Of a stretch of 64,000 nucleotides of DNA, positions 1 through 8,323 are shown in pieces. The translations under genes were made by a program, and so were the position numbers. Source of the DNA: Tychonema sp. LEGE 06208 (GTDB lineage Bacteria > Cyanobacteriota > Cyanobacteriia > Cyanobacteriales > Microcoleaceae); the NCBI RefSeq assembly GCF_015207505.1, contig NZ_JADEWT010000001.1:1-64000 (forward strand), written 5' to 3'. Below the pieces are notes generated by a model that ran no database searches, was not told the DNA's origin, and saw only the letters and a program-made list of their open reading frames with translations. Numbering within the stretch: the stretch's first letter is position 1; the number at the start of each line of letters is the position of its first letter.

Positions 1-45
1 CCCTCTCCCCATCTCCCACTCTCCCCTCTCCCCTCTCCCTCTCCC
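1..45. repeat. Pyrimidine-rich (CCCTCTCC) tract
   Basis: An almost pure C/T tract made of imperfect CCCTCTCC/CCATCTCC units opens the window, just upstream of the GH2-like gene. It is low-complexity sequence and I see no gene in it. It may continue beyond the left edge. Confidence 0.6.
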
Positions 46-91
46 CAGTCGCCGGAACCGAGCAATTTATGGAGGCTGCAGCTTATGATAA

Positions 92-3000
92 ATGAAGGGA
101 CAAATTTGCTCCACCCATGTCTGGGAGAAACTTAAGGTGAATCACAAGCTGGCAAAAATTATCGGATTATTCTTCGCAGCCGCCACCGTCTTCGGATTCA
201 TGGGTTACGCGCTTCAAAATGCCAATTCGGTCAGTAACAGTGCGATATCGTCGATCGGCTTTCCCAATCTTACCATCGCGGCCATTCGGGCGATCGACAA
301 CAAACGATCCCAAATCTATCTCAACGGAAAGTGGCAATTTGTCCCCGCAGTTGGCAACACCCAAACCCCCCCCACATCCCCAAGCTGGGGCTCCATCTGG
401 GTGCCCGGAGACTGGCAAAAAGAAAACAAGCAATCCGTACCCGGAATCATCACTCGCGGCAGTGGCAAAGATTGGGAAAACTTCAACAGCGAACAACTAT
501 CAAAAGCTTGGTACCAACAAACAGCCAACATTCCCGACAACTGGAAAAACCGCCGAATTTTTATTGACTTAGCCAGAGTCAGCACCGATGCAGTAATCTT
601 TGTCAACGGCATTAATTGCGGTCAAATCGAATGGCCTTACGGTACTGTTGAAATTACCAAAGCAGTCAAACCAGGTGACAACACCCTATCTATTTTAGTC
701 GCGGCAGTCTCCGAAGAAAAAGACAAAGCCGTGATTATGAGTCCCACAGAAATTTATACAACAAAATCTAAGCTACAATCGCGGGGAATCATCGGCGAAG
801 TGCGACTCCTCAGCGTTCCCCCAGGCCCGCTAGTCAGCGACGTATTCGTCCAAACATCCACCCGAAAAAAGCAAGTTAAATTAGATATAGAACTCAAAGA
901 TGTTTCCCAAAATGGGCAAGTTCAACTAATCGCGCAAATGCTCGATGAACAAGGCAAAGTAGAACAAAAATTTATAGGCACCGCCACCGTCAAAGCCAAA
1001 CCAATTCAAACAGTAAAAGTGCAGTGGGACTGGCAAAATCCCCGCCTTTGGGATCTAGAAAAACCCAACCTTTACACCCTGCAATTAGAAGTAAAAGGCA
1101 GCGGCATCGACACCCAATACAACCAACCTTTCGGCTTCCGCGAATTTTGGATAGAAGGGCGCAAATTTTTCTTCAACGGCACAGAGTTTCGCCTCCGCCC
1201 AATCTTGCACTCAGATGGTTCTTGGGAAAGCGGCATAGTAGAAGTTGCTGACAAATTAATTGAAAGCTACATGAAAGCAGGTTTTAACATAGCAGAAACC
1301 TGGCCTTGGAATCACGACGAACGGGGTCGGTGGCACTTTCGAGAACTGTTATCAGAAAGAGCAGACCTCAAAGGTTTTCCAATTATGGTGCCGGCCTTAG
1401 ATATTAGTCCGATCGCTTGGAACGGCAAGTGGAAAAACCCCTTGTCTAGAGACCGCTGGAAAGCGCGAATGGTGACAGAAATGCGCCGTTACCGCAATCA
1501 TCCATCAGTATTAATGTGGGCAACAAGTCCTAATTATTTTGGCAACAGTGAAGACCAAAATCCCCGCCAAATCGGAAAAAGCAAAATAGAAGGAACTCTC
1601 AGGAAATGGGACAGAGATCCCATGCCCATCAAGACTCTCTTCGGCAATGATGCTTTAGCTGCTATTAAATCAGCCGACCCTACCAGACCCGTGATGGTAC
1701 ACCAAGGAGCAAACTTTGGCGATGTTTATGCACTGAATTCTTATTTAAATATGATTCCGCTGCAAGAGAGAGAAGAGTGGATTTCCGAATGGAGCAAAAC
1801 CGGAGAAATGCCCTACATGGTAGTGGAATTTGGGACACCGTTGCACGTCACCATGATGCGAAATCGCCAAGGCTTTAGTCAGGCAATTCTCAGCGAACCT
1901 TGGATGACTGAGTTTGCGGCAATTTATTTGGGCAACCAGGCTTATGAGTTGGAAAGTACGGCTTATAAAGCTAAAATTCCCGAGCAATTTGTCAAAGGTC
2001 AAAAGTATAAAAGCTGGCACTTTAACAAGGATTTAGATTTTGCACCAGCTTTTCAAAAGTTGCAGGAGTTATTCAGCACAAATACTTGGCGGAGTTGGCG
2101 GACTTTTGGAATGTCTGGAGGGATGATTCCTTGGAATGACGGACACGGTTGGGAACTTTCTGATGCTGGCAGAAATAAGGTGGATATGGGGGCATTTCAA
2201 GCGGGGCAGCGAGGAGTTTATTTGAAGCAAGTCTCGAATAATTATTTGAATTACTTGCAGCCAGAAGCTTACACTATTCATCCGGGCGGCGAGGCAATTA
2301 TGAATAATAATAGCTCGACTTTGGCTTGGATTGCTGGAGCTAATCCGGTATTTACTGCCAAAGACCACAACTTTTTTGTAGGCGGAAAACTTGCCAAGCA
2401 AGTAGTGTTAATTAACGATACCAGGACACCGCAAGAATTTGCATTTGATTGGCGGGTTTTGGTGGGAGGGAACGAAGTAAAAGAAGGCGAAAAGAAAGGA
2501 GTTATTCAGCCAGCAGCCACGCTATTCTTCCCAATTGATGTAAAATTGCCAAATACCGTTTACAGCAAGACTGACGGCGAAATTCGCTTGACTGCGCGAG
2601 TGGGCGATCGCCCGCATTCCGATACATTCCCTTTCCGGGTGTTTACCAATGGAAGCAAAATCAAAGATGAGGTTGCAATTTTCGATCCAGTCGGCAAAAC
2701 ATCGGCAATGTTAAAACAGCTAGGTCATCAGCTTGTGCCCTGGAACGGTAATGCAGAGGCAACCACGGGGGGATTGCCCCTACTAATTATCGGTAGGGAA
2801 GCGTTTTCTAGCGGGGAAAAATTGCCTGGAAGTTTAGAAAATTTTGTACGCAATGGCGGCAAAGCAATTGTATTTCCCCAAGGGCCAGAATGGCTGGAAA
2901 ACATGGGTTTTCGGGTTGCCCCCCACGTCAGCCGCCGCGCTTATCCAGTTGATAGCAACCATCCTGCTGTTATCGGTTTAGACAGTGAAGATTTGCGCGA

Positions 3001-3970
3001 TTGGACTGGGGAAAGCACGCTGCTTGAAGCCTATCCAGATATGATGGAAACAAGCGTAAAAATTAGTCCGGCACGTATGCCTTGGTACGGCTGGCATTGG
3101 GGAAATCGCGGCGGTGTCAGCAGCGCTGCTGTTGAGAAGCCGCACCGCAGCGGTTGGCGGCCTATTTTGGAATCTGAGTTTGATTTAGCTTATTCGCCGC
3201 TGATGGAATTGGATTACGGTAAAGGGCGGTTGATTTTAAACGAGTTGGATTTGGAAGATCATTATTCTGTAGATGGTGGGGCGGCGCAGTTAGTGCAACA
3301 AATTATGAGTTACGGGATGACTTCTCCGGTGCTTGGAAAGCCGGATAAAGTTGTTTTAATTGGGGGAGACAAGGATGCCCAAAACTTGGACAGTTTGGGG
3401 GTATTTTATCAGCGGGCTAATGCGCTTTCTGAGGATGTGGGTTTGGCAATTGTGGGGGCCGAAGCGAATATGAAAGATGCCGACTTGCGCGGTTATTTGA
3501 ATGCTGGCGGGAAGGCGTTTTTCTTGCCGCGTCAAGTGCCTGTGGCGGCGTTGGGCGTGGGTTTGCAGCAGGCGAAGGATTTCGGTGGTTCGCTGGCGGT
3601 TCCGGGTTGGGATGAGGTGAAGGGGCTTAGCAGTTCAGATTTGCGATCGCGCTCTTTTTATGATACTTGGTTGATTAAGTCTGGGGGAGAAATCGGTGGT
3701 GACGGTTTGTTAAGTCGGGTACAAGTTGGTAAGGGTGTGGCGATTTTCTCTCAAATTGACCCGGACAGTTTGAATGCGGATGATAAGACTTATTTGCGTT
3801 TTACTCGCTGGCGGCAAACTCGGGCAAATGCTCAGATTTTGGCTAATTTAGGGGCGACTTTTAAGGCGGATGGATCTGTGTTTAACGGTTCTAGTCGGGA
3901 GTTTTATCACTGGGATTATAAGGCGGATTTTGAGAATGGGGACGATCCTTATCGGTATTATAGATGGTAG
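92..3970 (+). CDS. Glycoside hydrolase family 2-like protein, membrane-anchored or secreted
   Basis: A 1292-residue protein. Residues about 22-42 form a hydrophobic segment after a basic start, so it is exported or anchored; a GTG at 137 would give a more typical signal sequence. Next come a GH2 sugar-binding jelly roll (from about LNGKWQF, with WVPGDWQ and a VFVNG turn), an immunoglobulin-like domain, and a TIM barrel starting near FNGTEFRLRP. The putative nucleophile is E579 in YMVVEFGTP. Where GH2 enzymes carry the acid/base Asn-Glu after a conserved Trp, this protein has W476-A-T-S-P-N481-Y482, so the usual Glu is not visible. The C-terminal 450 residues (LLIIGREAF, GGKAIVFPQG) look like a glutamine-amidotransferase-type fold, as in beta-galactosidase trimerisation regions. 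Substrate is unknown and activity uncertain. Confidence 0.8.
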   Translation: MKGQICSTHVWEKLKVNHKLAKIIGLFFAAATVFGFMGYALQNANSVSNSAISSIGFPNLTIAAIRAIDNKRSQIYLNGKWQFVPAVGNTQTPPTSPSWGSIWVPGDWQKENKQSVPGIITRGSGKDWENFNSEQLSKAWYQQTANIPDNWKNRRIFIDLARVSTDAVIFVNGINCGQIEWPYGTVEITKAVKPGDNTLSILVAAVSEEKDKAVIMSPTEIYTTKSKLQSRGIIGEVRLLSVPPGPLVSDVFVQTSTRKKQVKLDIELKDVSQNGQVQLIAQMLDEQGKVEQKFIGTATVKAKPIQTVKVQWDWQNPRLWDLEKPNLYTLQLEVKGSGIDTQYNQPFGFREFWIEGRKFFFNGTEFRLRPILHSDGSWESGIVEVADKLIESYMKAGFNIAETWPWNHDERGRWHFRELLSERADLKGFPIMVPALDISPIAWNGKWKNPLSRDRWKARMVTEMRRYRNHPSVLMWATSPNYFGNSEDQNPRQIGKSKIEGTLRKWDRDPMPIKTLFGNDALAAIKSADPTRPVMVHQGANFGDVYALNSYLNMIPLQEREEWISEWSKTGEMPYMVVEFGTPLHVTMMRNRQGFSQAILSEPWMTEFAAIYLGNQAYELESTAYKAKIPEQFVKGQKYKSWHFNKDLDFAPAFQKLQELFSTNTWRSWRTFGMSGGMIPWNDGHGWELSDAGRNKVDMGAFQAGQRGVYLKQVSNNYLNYLQPEAYTIHPGGEAIMNNNSSTLAWIAGANPVFTAKDHNFFVGGKLAKQVVLINDTRTPQEFAFDWRVLVGGNEVKEGEKKGVIQPAATLFFPIDVKLPNTVYSKTDGEIRLTARVGDRPHSDTFPFRVFTNGSKIKDEVAIFDPVGKTSAMLKQLGHQLVPWNGNAEATTGGLPLLIIGREAFSSGEKLPGSLENFVRNGGKAIVFPQGPEWLENMGFRVAPHVSRRAYPVDSNHPAVIGLDSEDLRDWTGESTLLEAYPDMMETSVKISPARMPWYGWHWGNRGGVSSAAVEKPHRSGWRPILESEFDLAYSPLMELDYGKGRLILNELDLEDHYSVDGGAAQLVQQIMSYGMTSPVLGKPDKVVLIGGDKDAQNLDSLGVFYQRANALSEDVGLAIVGAEANMKDADLRGYLNAGGKAFFLPRQVPVAALGVGLQQAKDFGGSLAVPGWDEVKGLSSSDLRSRSFYDTWLIKSGGEIGGDGLLSRVQVGKGVAIFSQIDPDSLNADDKTYLRFTRWRQTRANAQILANLGATFKADGSVFNGSSREFYHWDYKADFENGDDPYRYYRW

Positions 3971-4034
3971 GATTTTTTAACCGCAGAGGGCGCAGAGGAG
4001 ACAGAGAAAGAGAAGAGAGAATTGATCGCAGTAG

Positions 4035-4055
4035 GGAAACGGCACTGCCGTGTCC
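4035..4055. repeat. Dispersed hairpin GGAAACGGC-ACT-GCCGTGTCC
   Basis: Nine-base arms with a three-base loop; one pair is a G-T wobble. The same hairpin with a fully paired stem recurs at 63610-63630. It lies in the gap between the GH2-like gene and the convergent HNH gene, so it could act in termination, but no T-run follows it. Confidence 0.55.
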
Positions 4056-4095
4056 TCTATCTCTGCTAGTACCTACTTACCTGAAAAATGCTGTA

Positions 4096-4341
4096 TCACA
4101 GATCAAAGTGTCGCCGGAAGCGCGGGTCTAGTTTGTCGGTTTTCCTTTGGTTGCAGGGGCGGCAGAGGGTTTGCAGGTTGCTGATGTCGTTGCTGCCGCC
4201 GCGCCCTAGGGGGATGATATGATCGATCGTCAGTTCTGCTTCTAGTTTGGTTTGGCCGCAGCTTTGGCACTGATATTTGTTGCGAGTAAATACGTATTTT
4301 CTGACTTCGGGTGGAATGGGGATTCTTGGGGTTTTAGTCAT
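4096..4341 (-). CDS. Small HNH endonuclease
   Basis: An 81-residue protein with a complete small HNH fold: two CxxC-type zinc knuckles (CQSCG and CRPC) around the catalytic segment TIDHIIPLGRGGSNDISNLQTLC. The DH pair and the N of the HNH signature are all present. This stand-alone size is typical of small HNH proteins of unknown physiological role; some belong to phage or restriction contexts. Its ATG overlaps the stop of the upstream KGK gene (ATGA), indicating translational coupling, and it is the last gene of a minus-strand cluster with a MazEF-type pair. Confidence 0.85.
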   Translation of the reverse strand: MTKTPRIPIPPEVRKYVFTRNKYQCQSCGQTKLEAELTIDHIIPLGRGGSNDISNLQTLCRPCNQRKTDKLDPRFRRHFDL

Positions 4342-4778
4342 GAATTGTGCGGTTGATTTTCCGAGTTTAGTAGTTGGCGGCGCAAATCATCGAGGGGTGA
4401 TTCTGGTTTGCTAGTTTCTGATTCGTTGTTTTCTGGTGTTTCTTCGACTTCAGGTTCGTCTGGGCAAAATTCTATAGTAACATTGAGTTTGAGCTTAATC
4501 TTTCCTTTCTGCCAGCCCTGAGAACCCACGCTGAGAATTTCACAATCTATACCTTCACCAAACCATTTTTCATATAAATGACGTGTTGGGTCAGTAGTTA
4601 AACCTACATCAATATCTAGATTCTGTTGGCTTAACGAACTATTTAGTTTCTTTCCCAACCCATATTCAGGCAAAACTTTATTTACTGTTTCCTTGAGTTT
4701 TTCCACTTTAAGCATTGCGTTACCGAAAGATAAAGCATCCTCATTACCGCAGTTGTGAAAATCAAATTTATCTTCCAT
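4338..4778 (-). CDS. KGK-domain protein
   Basis: A 146-residue acidic protein. Its central segment ending in WQKGKIKLKLNVTIEF matches the KGK family, a cyanobacterial domain of unknown function named for that motif. The C-terminal 40 residues are Glu/Pro/Ser-rich and probably disordered. It sits between the MazF-like toxin (28 bp gap) and the HNH gene (4-bp overlap), so it is probably co-transcribed with both. No function can be assigned. Confidence 0.7.
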   Translation of the reverse strand: MEDKFDFHNCGNEDALSFGNAMLKVEKLKETVNKVLPEYGLGKKLNSSLSQQNLDIDVGLTTDPTRHLYEKWFGEGIDCEILSVGSQGWQKGKIKLKLNVTIEFCPDEPEVEETPENNESETSKPESPLDDLRRQLLNSENQPHNS

Positions 4779-4806
4779 ATTCTTGCCACCCTCGTGTAAG
4801 TCCTAT

Positions 4807-5172
4807 TTAATCTACTATTTCTAATTCCAAAGCTACCATTAAACAGCGATTAACGTGGTTTATAGCCTCAGTTGAAAGAGAACCCAGTTTGCGAGTAATC
4901 ATTGATTTATTTAGGGTAAAAATGGACTCGCATCTAACTACAGACTCCACTCTAATACCAGCTAATGCAATTTCATCTCCTGTTATCAAATATTGAGCCA
5001 CCCTCAAAGGGCGAGTTGTCTTAGAAGTACAAGGTACAACCATCACATCGTCAAGAATTTGGTTGAGATTATCTGCCGAAATTATCACAGCCGGACGCAG
5101 TTTAAACTGTGTTAGCTGACTAGAAGGCATTGGCACTTGAGCCAACACTACATCACCGCGCCGTAAGTTCAT
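4807..5172 (-). CDS. MazF/PemK-type toxin (mRNA interferase family)
   Basis: Reads 121 residues from the ATG at 5172 (MNLRRGDVVLAQVP), chosen because it gives the canonical family N-terminus; an upstream ATG would add 12 residues. The RRGDVVL start, the K-LRPAVIIS strand and the VVPCTSKT segment are typical of MazF/PemK endoribonucleases, which cleave mRNA when freed from their antitoxin. The start lies 20 bp inside the end of the upstream antitoxin-like gene, a standard toxin-antitoxin arrangement. Confidence 0.8.
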   Translation of the reverse strand: MNLRRGDVVLAQVPMPSSQLTQFKLRPAVIISADNLNQILDDVMVVPCTSKTTRPLRVAQYLITGDEIALAGIRVESVVRCESIFTLNKSMITRKLGSLSTEAINHVNRCLMVALELEIVD

Positions 5173-5356
5173 CGGCAAATATTTCGTCAAAAATGTCATT
5201 TTCCGCACTCAGCCAATCTTGATAAGCTTGAGATTCAAGCATCGGTTGAACAGATTCTTTCCCTCTTGTCAAAAACAGCGCGAGGTTGAGAAGTATTGCC
5301 AACTTATCATCTGGAAGTTGCTCGATTATTGTTAGAAGTTTTTGGCGAAGGTTCAT
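5153..5356 (-). CDS. Putative antitoxin partner of the MazF-like toxin
   Basis: A 67-residue acidic protein. The N-terminal half (LRQKLLTIIEQLPDDKLAILLNLALFL) is helical, like many small cyanobacterial antitoxins. The C-terminal half is acidic and probably wraps the toxin. Identification rests mainly on the 20-bp overlap with the downstream MazF-like gene and on size. No DNA-binding motif is obvious. Confidence 0.65.
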   Translation of the reverse strand: MNLRQKLLTIIEQLPDDKLAILLNLALFLTRGKESVQPMLESQAYQDWLSAENDIFDEIFADELTAR

Positions 5357-5394
5357 AGAATTAAAGTCGCTCTTTGGTGGCTATTATAGCACAA

Positions 5395-7830
5395 TTACTC
5401 AAGATCCACTGCAACGCTATTGTTTTCTACAATTACAGGCAACAAATGCTCGTGCAACTTCATCGCCCGCAAACAATCATTAATCCCAGAAACCGCCCGA
5501 TCGTACTCTTGAATCTTCTCTTCATTCTCATCTTGCAGCCGCAGATTCTTGGCAATTTTCTCCTCAGCTTCCTGTGCTAAAGTTTGTTCCAAATAATCGC
5601 GGGCTTGACTGTATTTCTGCAAAATATCATCAGCTTGCTTCTCCGCCATCGGTAACAAATGCTCTTTCAGCGTTTGATTCACAGTTTGGCGGAAAGTTTG
5701 TCGAATAGTTCTAGATACTTTCGGCTCAAAATCTAGCCTCAACAATTGCCGAATTGCTGGTTGCGCGTCTACCATGTTTTCGCAGTCAAAACCTTGGGAT
5801 GTTTGCTGCAATGTTTCCCGGAATTGGTAAATCGAAAACGTTCCTTCGTCGTAAAAACGGGGACTTTCTCGCACGTAGCGATCGCACTCCACGCCCGCTG
5901 CATTCACCAAAGCATGAGAAACCCGCTGCGACAACTCCTCTAACTGCTGTTCAATTCCCCCGTCATTCCCCAACAACCGATAAAGCAATCGATAGTATTC
6001 CGACTTGCGAACACTGTCTTTCAGATACTGGAAATAATTATCAATCAGTGACTTAGTAGCCTCTACTAAAATATCTTCCAACTGATTCGCTAAATAATAA
6101 AGCGCTTCCACTAAAACAGCAATTAAAGGTGCTGTAGCATTGCGGGGATGAGTCATCAAAGTGCGTCCGTAAGCCGCCTCAACCGAAAATCCGTCTAACA
6201 ATTCATCCAAGCGGCGGATCATCCGAGATTGCAGTTGTCGAAAATCAATGTCAAAAATATCGCATTTGTTCATAATCATTTCATTGATTTCTTTGGCGAT
6301 ATGTTCCCGAAAGTCTTGTCCGACTTGCTGCAATTCTTGATTTAACCGCAAAAGTTCTTGGGCTTTCATCGCTTCAATTTCGCGGGGCTGGCTGTCCAAA
6401 CTCCGCTGGATTGTTTGGTATTGTTTCCGCAGTTGAATGCACAAATCTTCTAAATCGTCAGCGAGATTTCTGAACAGTTGCGGGCGCTTTTCTTTGGTGA
6501 GATAATCAGTGATGGCTGTGCGAAAATCTTCGATGCCGCTATCTTGAATTAATTGCTGAATTAACGGTTGACCTTGTTCCGCAAGAATCCGCACGTAGTT
6601 TTGACTGGGCGTTTCGTAGCTGTTAACTGAAATCCGAAATTTGCTAGCAGACAGTTTGCCGGAATTGGCGCAGTAGCGGTTAAATTCGCTGACAAATTGC
6701 GGTGTTTCTTCACTGTTTTCGCTGTAATTAACCGCATTCGTGTCTGCATCAACCCGATCGCGACTTTCGGCAAATATTGTATCCAAACCAAAGCGATCGC
6801 GCCCGGTTGTCCCTCTAATCAAACTCCCGTAAAATCCCAACAAGCCGCTGGTTTTATAGACTCTGGTAGTGTCGCGAAAGTCGGAATTAATCAGATTTTC
6901 TAAGCGCTGGATCAGTTGCGTGTTGTACCAAGTTTCGTCAATGCGGTTGAAAATGTAAAACAGCCGATCGCGAATTCCCGGATTCGATCGCGTTTTCTCC
7001 ATCAACTCCGTCTCTTCCGTGGTCATTTCCCCAGACGACGCAGCCTTCAACACGCAAACAACCGCCGAAGTATCAGGGCTTTCAATCTTATCGTAGGTCA
7101 ATTCCGCATCCTGTTTGACAGGCGCATCAATTCCCGGCGTATCAATAATAATATTCCCATCTTTCAGCAGTGGATGGTAACAATAATATTCAACTCGCTT
7201 CAGCACAGCACTGTTGCTACCGCGCCGCGCATAACTAGCAGCTTCCTTGAGATTGGAAAAATTAAACTGTTCCATCGAATAAGTAGCGTTATCGACAGCT
7301 TGGATGCGCTCGCGATTCGCTTCAAAACCTTCTAACAGCAGAGTCAAAGCCTTCGCTTTTTTTGCTAGTTCCGATTTATTTTCTCCGCCTTCCTTTTGGA
7401 TAATTATCCTGCATCCCTGGGATAATATATTTACTACATCTGTTATATTAATATCTATCTCAGTAGTTAAATTTAACTGTTCGCAAAGAGCATAGGCTTG
7501 CTGGCGAATCTCAACTTCGCTCGAAAAAGTGAGAACAACGCGCTCTTTCTCGGCAGATTCAGCATAGGCGATGTAACACTCAGTACCCGTTGCGTGTCCT
7601 TCAGCGCTGTAGAGCAATTCTCGCTCCAACAAAGCATTAATCAACATCGATTTTCCTGCACTAAAAGCGCCCGCAAACACAATTTCAAATTCAGGAGAAA
7701 TTGCCTTTTTTAGAGACGCTTGTACCGCCGTAATATCTTGTTGTCGCAAAGACGGTTCTTGACGCAGCAGTTGCAGTAAAGTTTCAACTTGCTCTTGCAG
7801 ATTGTTGCATTGGGGCGGCATTTGAGTCAT
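5395..7830 (-). CDS. Dynamin-like GTPase (bacterial dynamin-like protein)
   Basis: An 811-residue protein. The N-terminal GTPase domain has a P-loop GAFSAGKS at residues 54-61 of the dynamin type, a G3 motif IIDTPGIDAP near 230 and a G4-like NRID near 290. Long helical regions follow (about 430-800) with heptad-rich stretches, consistent with a stalk. Bacterial dynamin-like proteins remodel or protect membranes. It is a single gene on the minus strand; bacterial dynamins are often paired, but no second one is visible here. Confidence 0.8.
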   Translation of the reverse strand: MTQMPPQCNNLQEQVETLLQLLRQEPSLRQQDITAVQASLKKAISPEFEIVFAGAFSAGKSMLINALLERELLYSAEGHATGTECYIAYAESAEKERVVLTFSSEVEIRQQAYALCEQLNLTTEIDINITDVVNILSQGCRIIIQKEGGENKSELAKKAKALTLLLEGFEANRERIQAVDNATYSMEQFNFSNLKEAASYARRGSNSAVLKRVEYYCYHPLLKDGNIIIDTPGIDAPVKQDAELTYDKIESPDTSAVVCVLKAASSGEMTTEETELMEKTRSNPGIRDRLFYIFNRIDETWYNTQLIQRLENLINSDFRDTTRVYKTSGLLGFYGSLIRGTTGRDRFGLDTIFAESRDRVDADTNAVNYSENSEETPQFVSEFNRYCANSGKLSASKFRISVNSYETPSQNYVRILAEQGQPLIQQLIQDSGIEDFRTAITDYLTKEKRPQLFRNLADDLEDLCIQLRKQYQTIQRSLDSQPREIEAMKAQELLRLNQELQQVGQDFREHIAKEINEMIMNKCDIFDIDFRQLQSRMIRRLDELLDGFSVEAAYGRTLMTHPRNATAPLIAVLVEALYYLANQLEDILVEATKSLIDNYFQYLKDSVRKSEYYRLLYRLLGNDGGIEQQLEELSQRVSHALVNAAGVECDRYVRESPRFYDEGTFSIYQFRETLQQTSQGFDCENMVDAQPAIRQLLRLDFEPKVSRTIRQTFRQTVNQTLKEHLLPMAEKQADDILQKYSQARDYLEQTLAQEAEEKIAKNLRLQDENEEKIQEYDRAVSGINDCLRAMKLHEHLLPVIVENNSVAVDLE

Positions 7831-8069
7831 GGCGGCAGACTTCTCCTGATTGTCGAAAAATTACTTTAGTTAATCCTAGACGCACGGGTTCAGAAGCCGG
7901 ATTTTTTTGTCAAATATTCAGTTTGAGCCGACAGATTGAGTAAAAATTCCGGTTTCTTGGTCGGAGTGGATCTAGGATTGCTTATTGTTAATTTTCGGCT
8001 AATTCAGAAATAATTGCAACAGTAATTTTACTTAGGTTATCGAGGATTGCTCAATAGAATTAGTAGTAA

Positions 8070-8165
8070 TACCAATTTGATAAAGTAGCGCTAGATATTA
8101 CCCCCCCCGCGAGTTCGGGGGGGCTAAGACTTCATCCATAGCACATTTTTAGAAAAATGGTATAA
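8070..8165. repeat. MITE-like element with TACCAATTT termini
   Basis: It begins TACCAATTT (8070-8078) and ends with AAAATGGTATAA (8154-8165), an imperfect terminal inverted repeat. Inside is a C-run/G-run hairpin (8101-8123). A second element with better matching termini lies at 37067-37239. Too short to encode a transposase. Confidence 0.45.
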
Positions 8166-8232
8166 GGAACGAAAATTAAATAAATTAAACATCTCGCACA
8201 CTCCTCTGTTTGCCTAAGCAGCGAGGTCAACA

Positions 8233-8278
8233 GAGGCTCTTCCTCGCCCCAGAAGCATTACCAGGCTCTTCCTGGTAA
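8233..8278. repeat. Twin hairpins with identical CTCTT loops
   Basis: The first is GAGG-CTCTT-CCTC (8233-8245), inside wider GCGAGG/CCTCGC pairing. The second is TTACCAGG-CTCTT-CCTGGTAA (8258-8278), perfectly paired. They lie just 3' of dnaJ (minus strand) and may end its transcript, although no strong T-run follows on that strand. Confidence 0.55.
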
Positions 8279-8323
8279 CGAGCCATTGTCATTTTTAAGG
8301 TACGCATTGCGCGCACTACAGAG

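Larger units (their letters stand above)
7831..8323. other. Intergenic region with MITE-like element and hairpins
   Basis: No coding potential seen over about 490 bp between dnaJ and the dynamin-like gene, which point the same way. It contains a degenerate CCGG-ATTTTT/ccggttt foldback around 7890-7960, a MITE-like element (8070-8165) and twin hairpins (8233-8278), listed separately. The promoter of the dynamin-like gene should lie at 7831-7950 on the minus strand. Confidence 0.5.
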
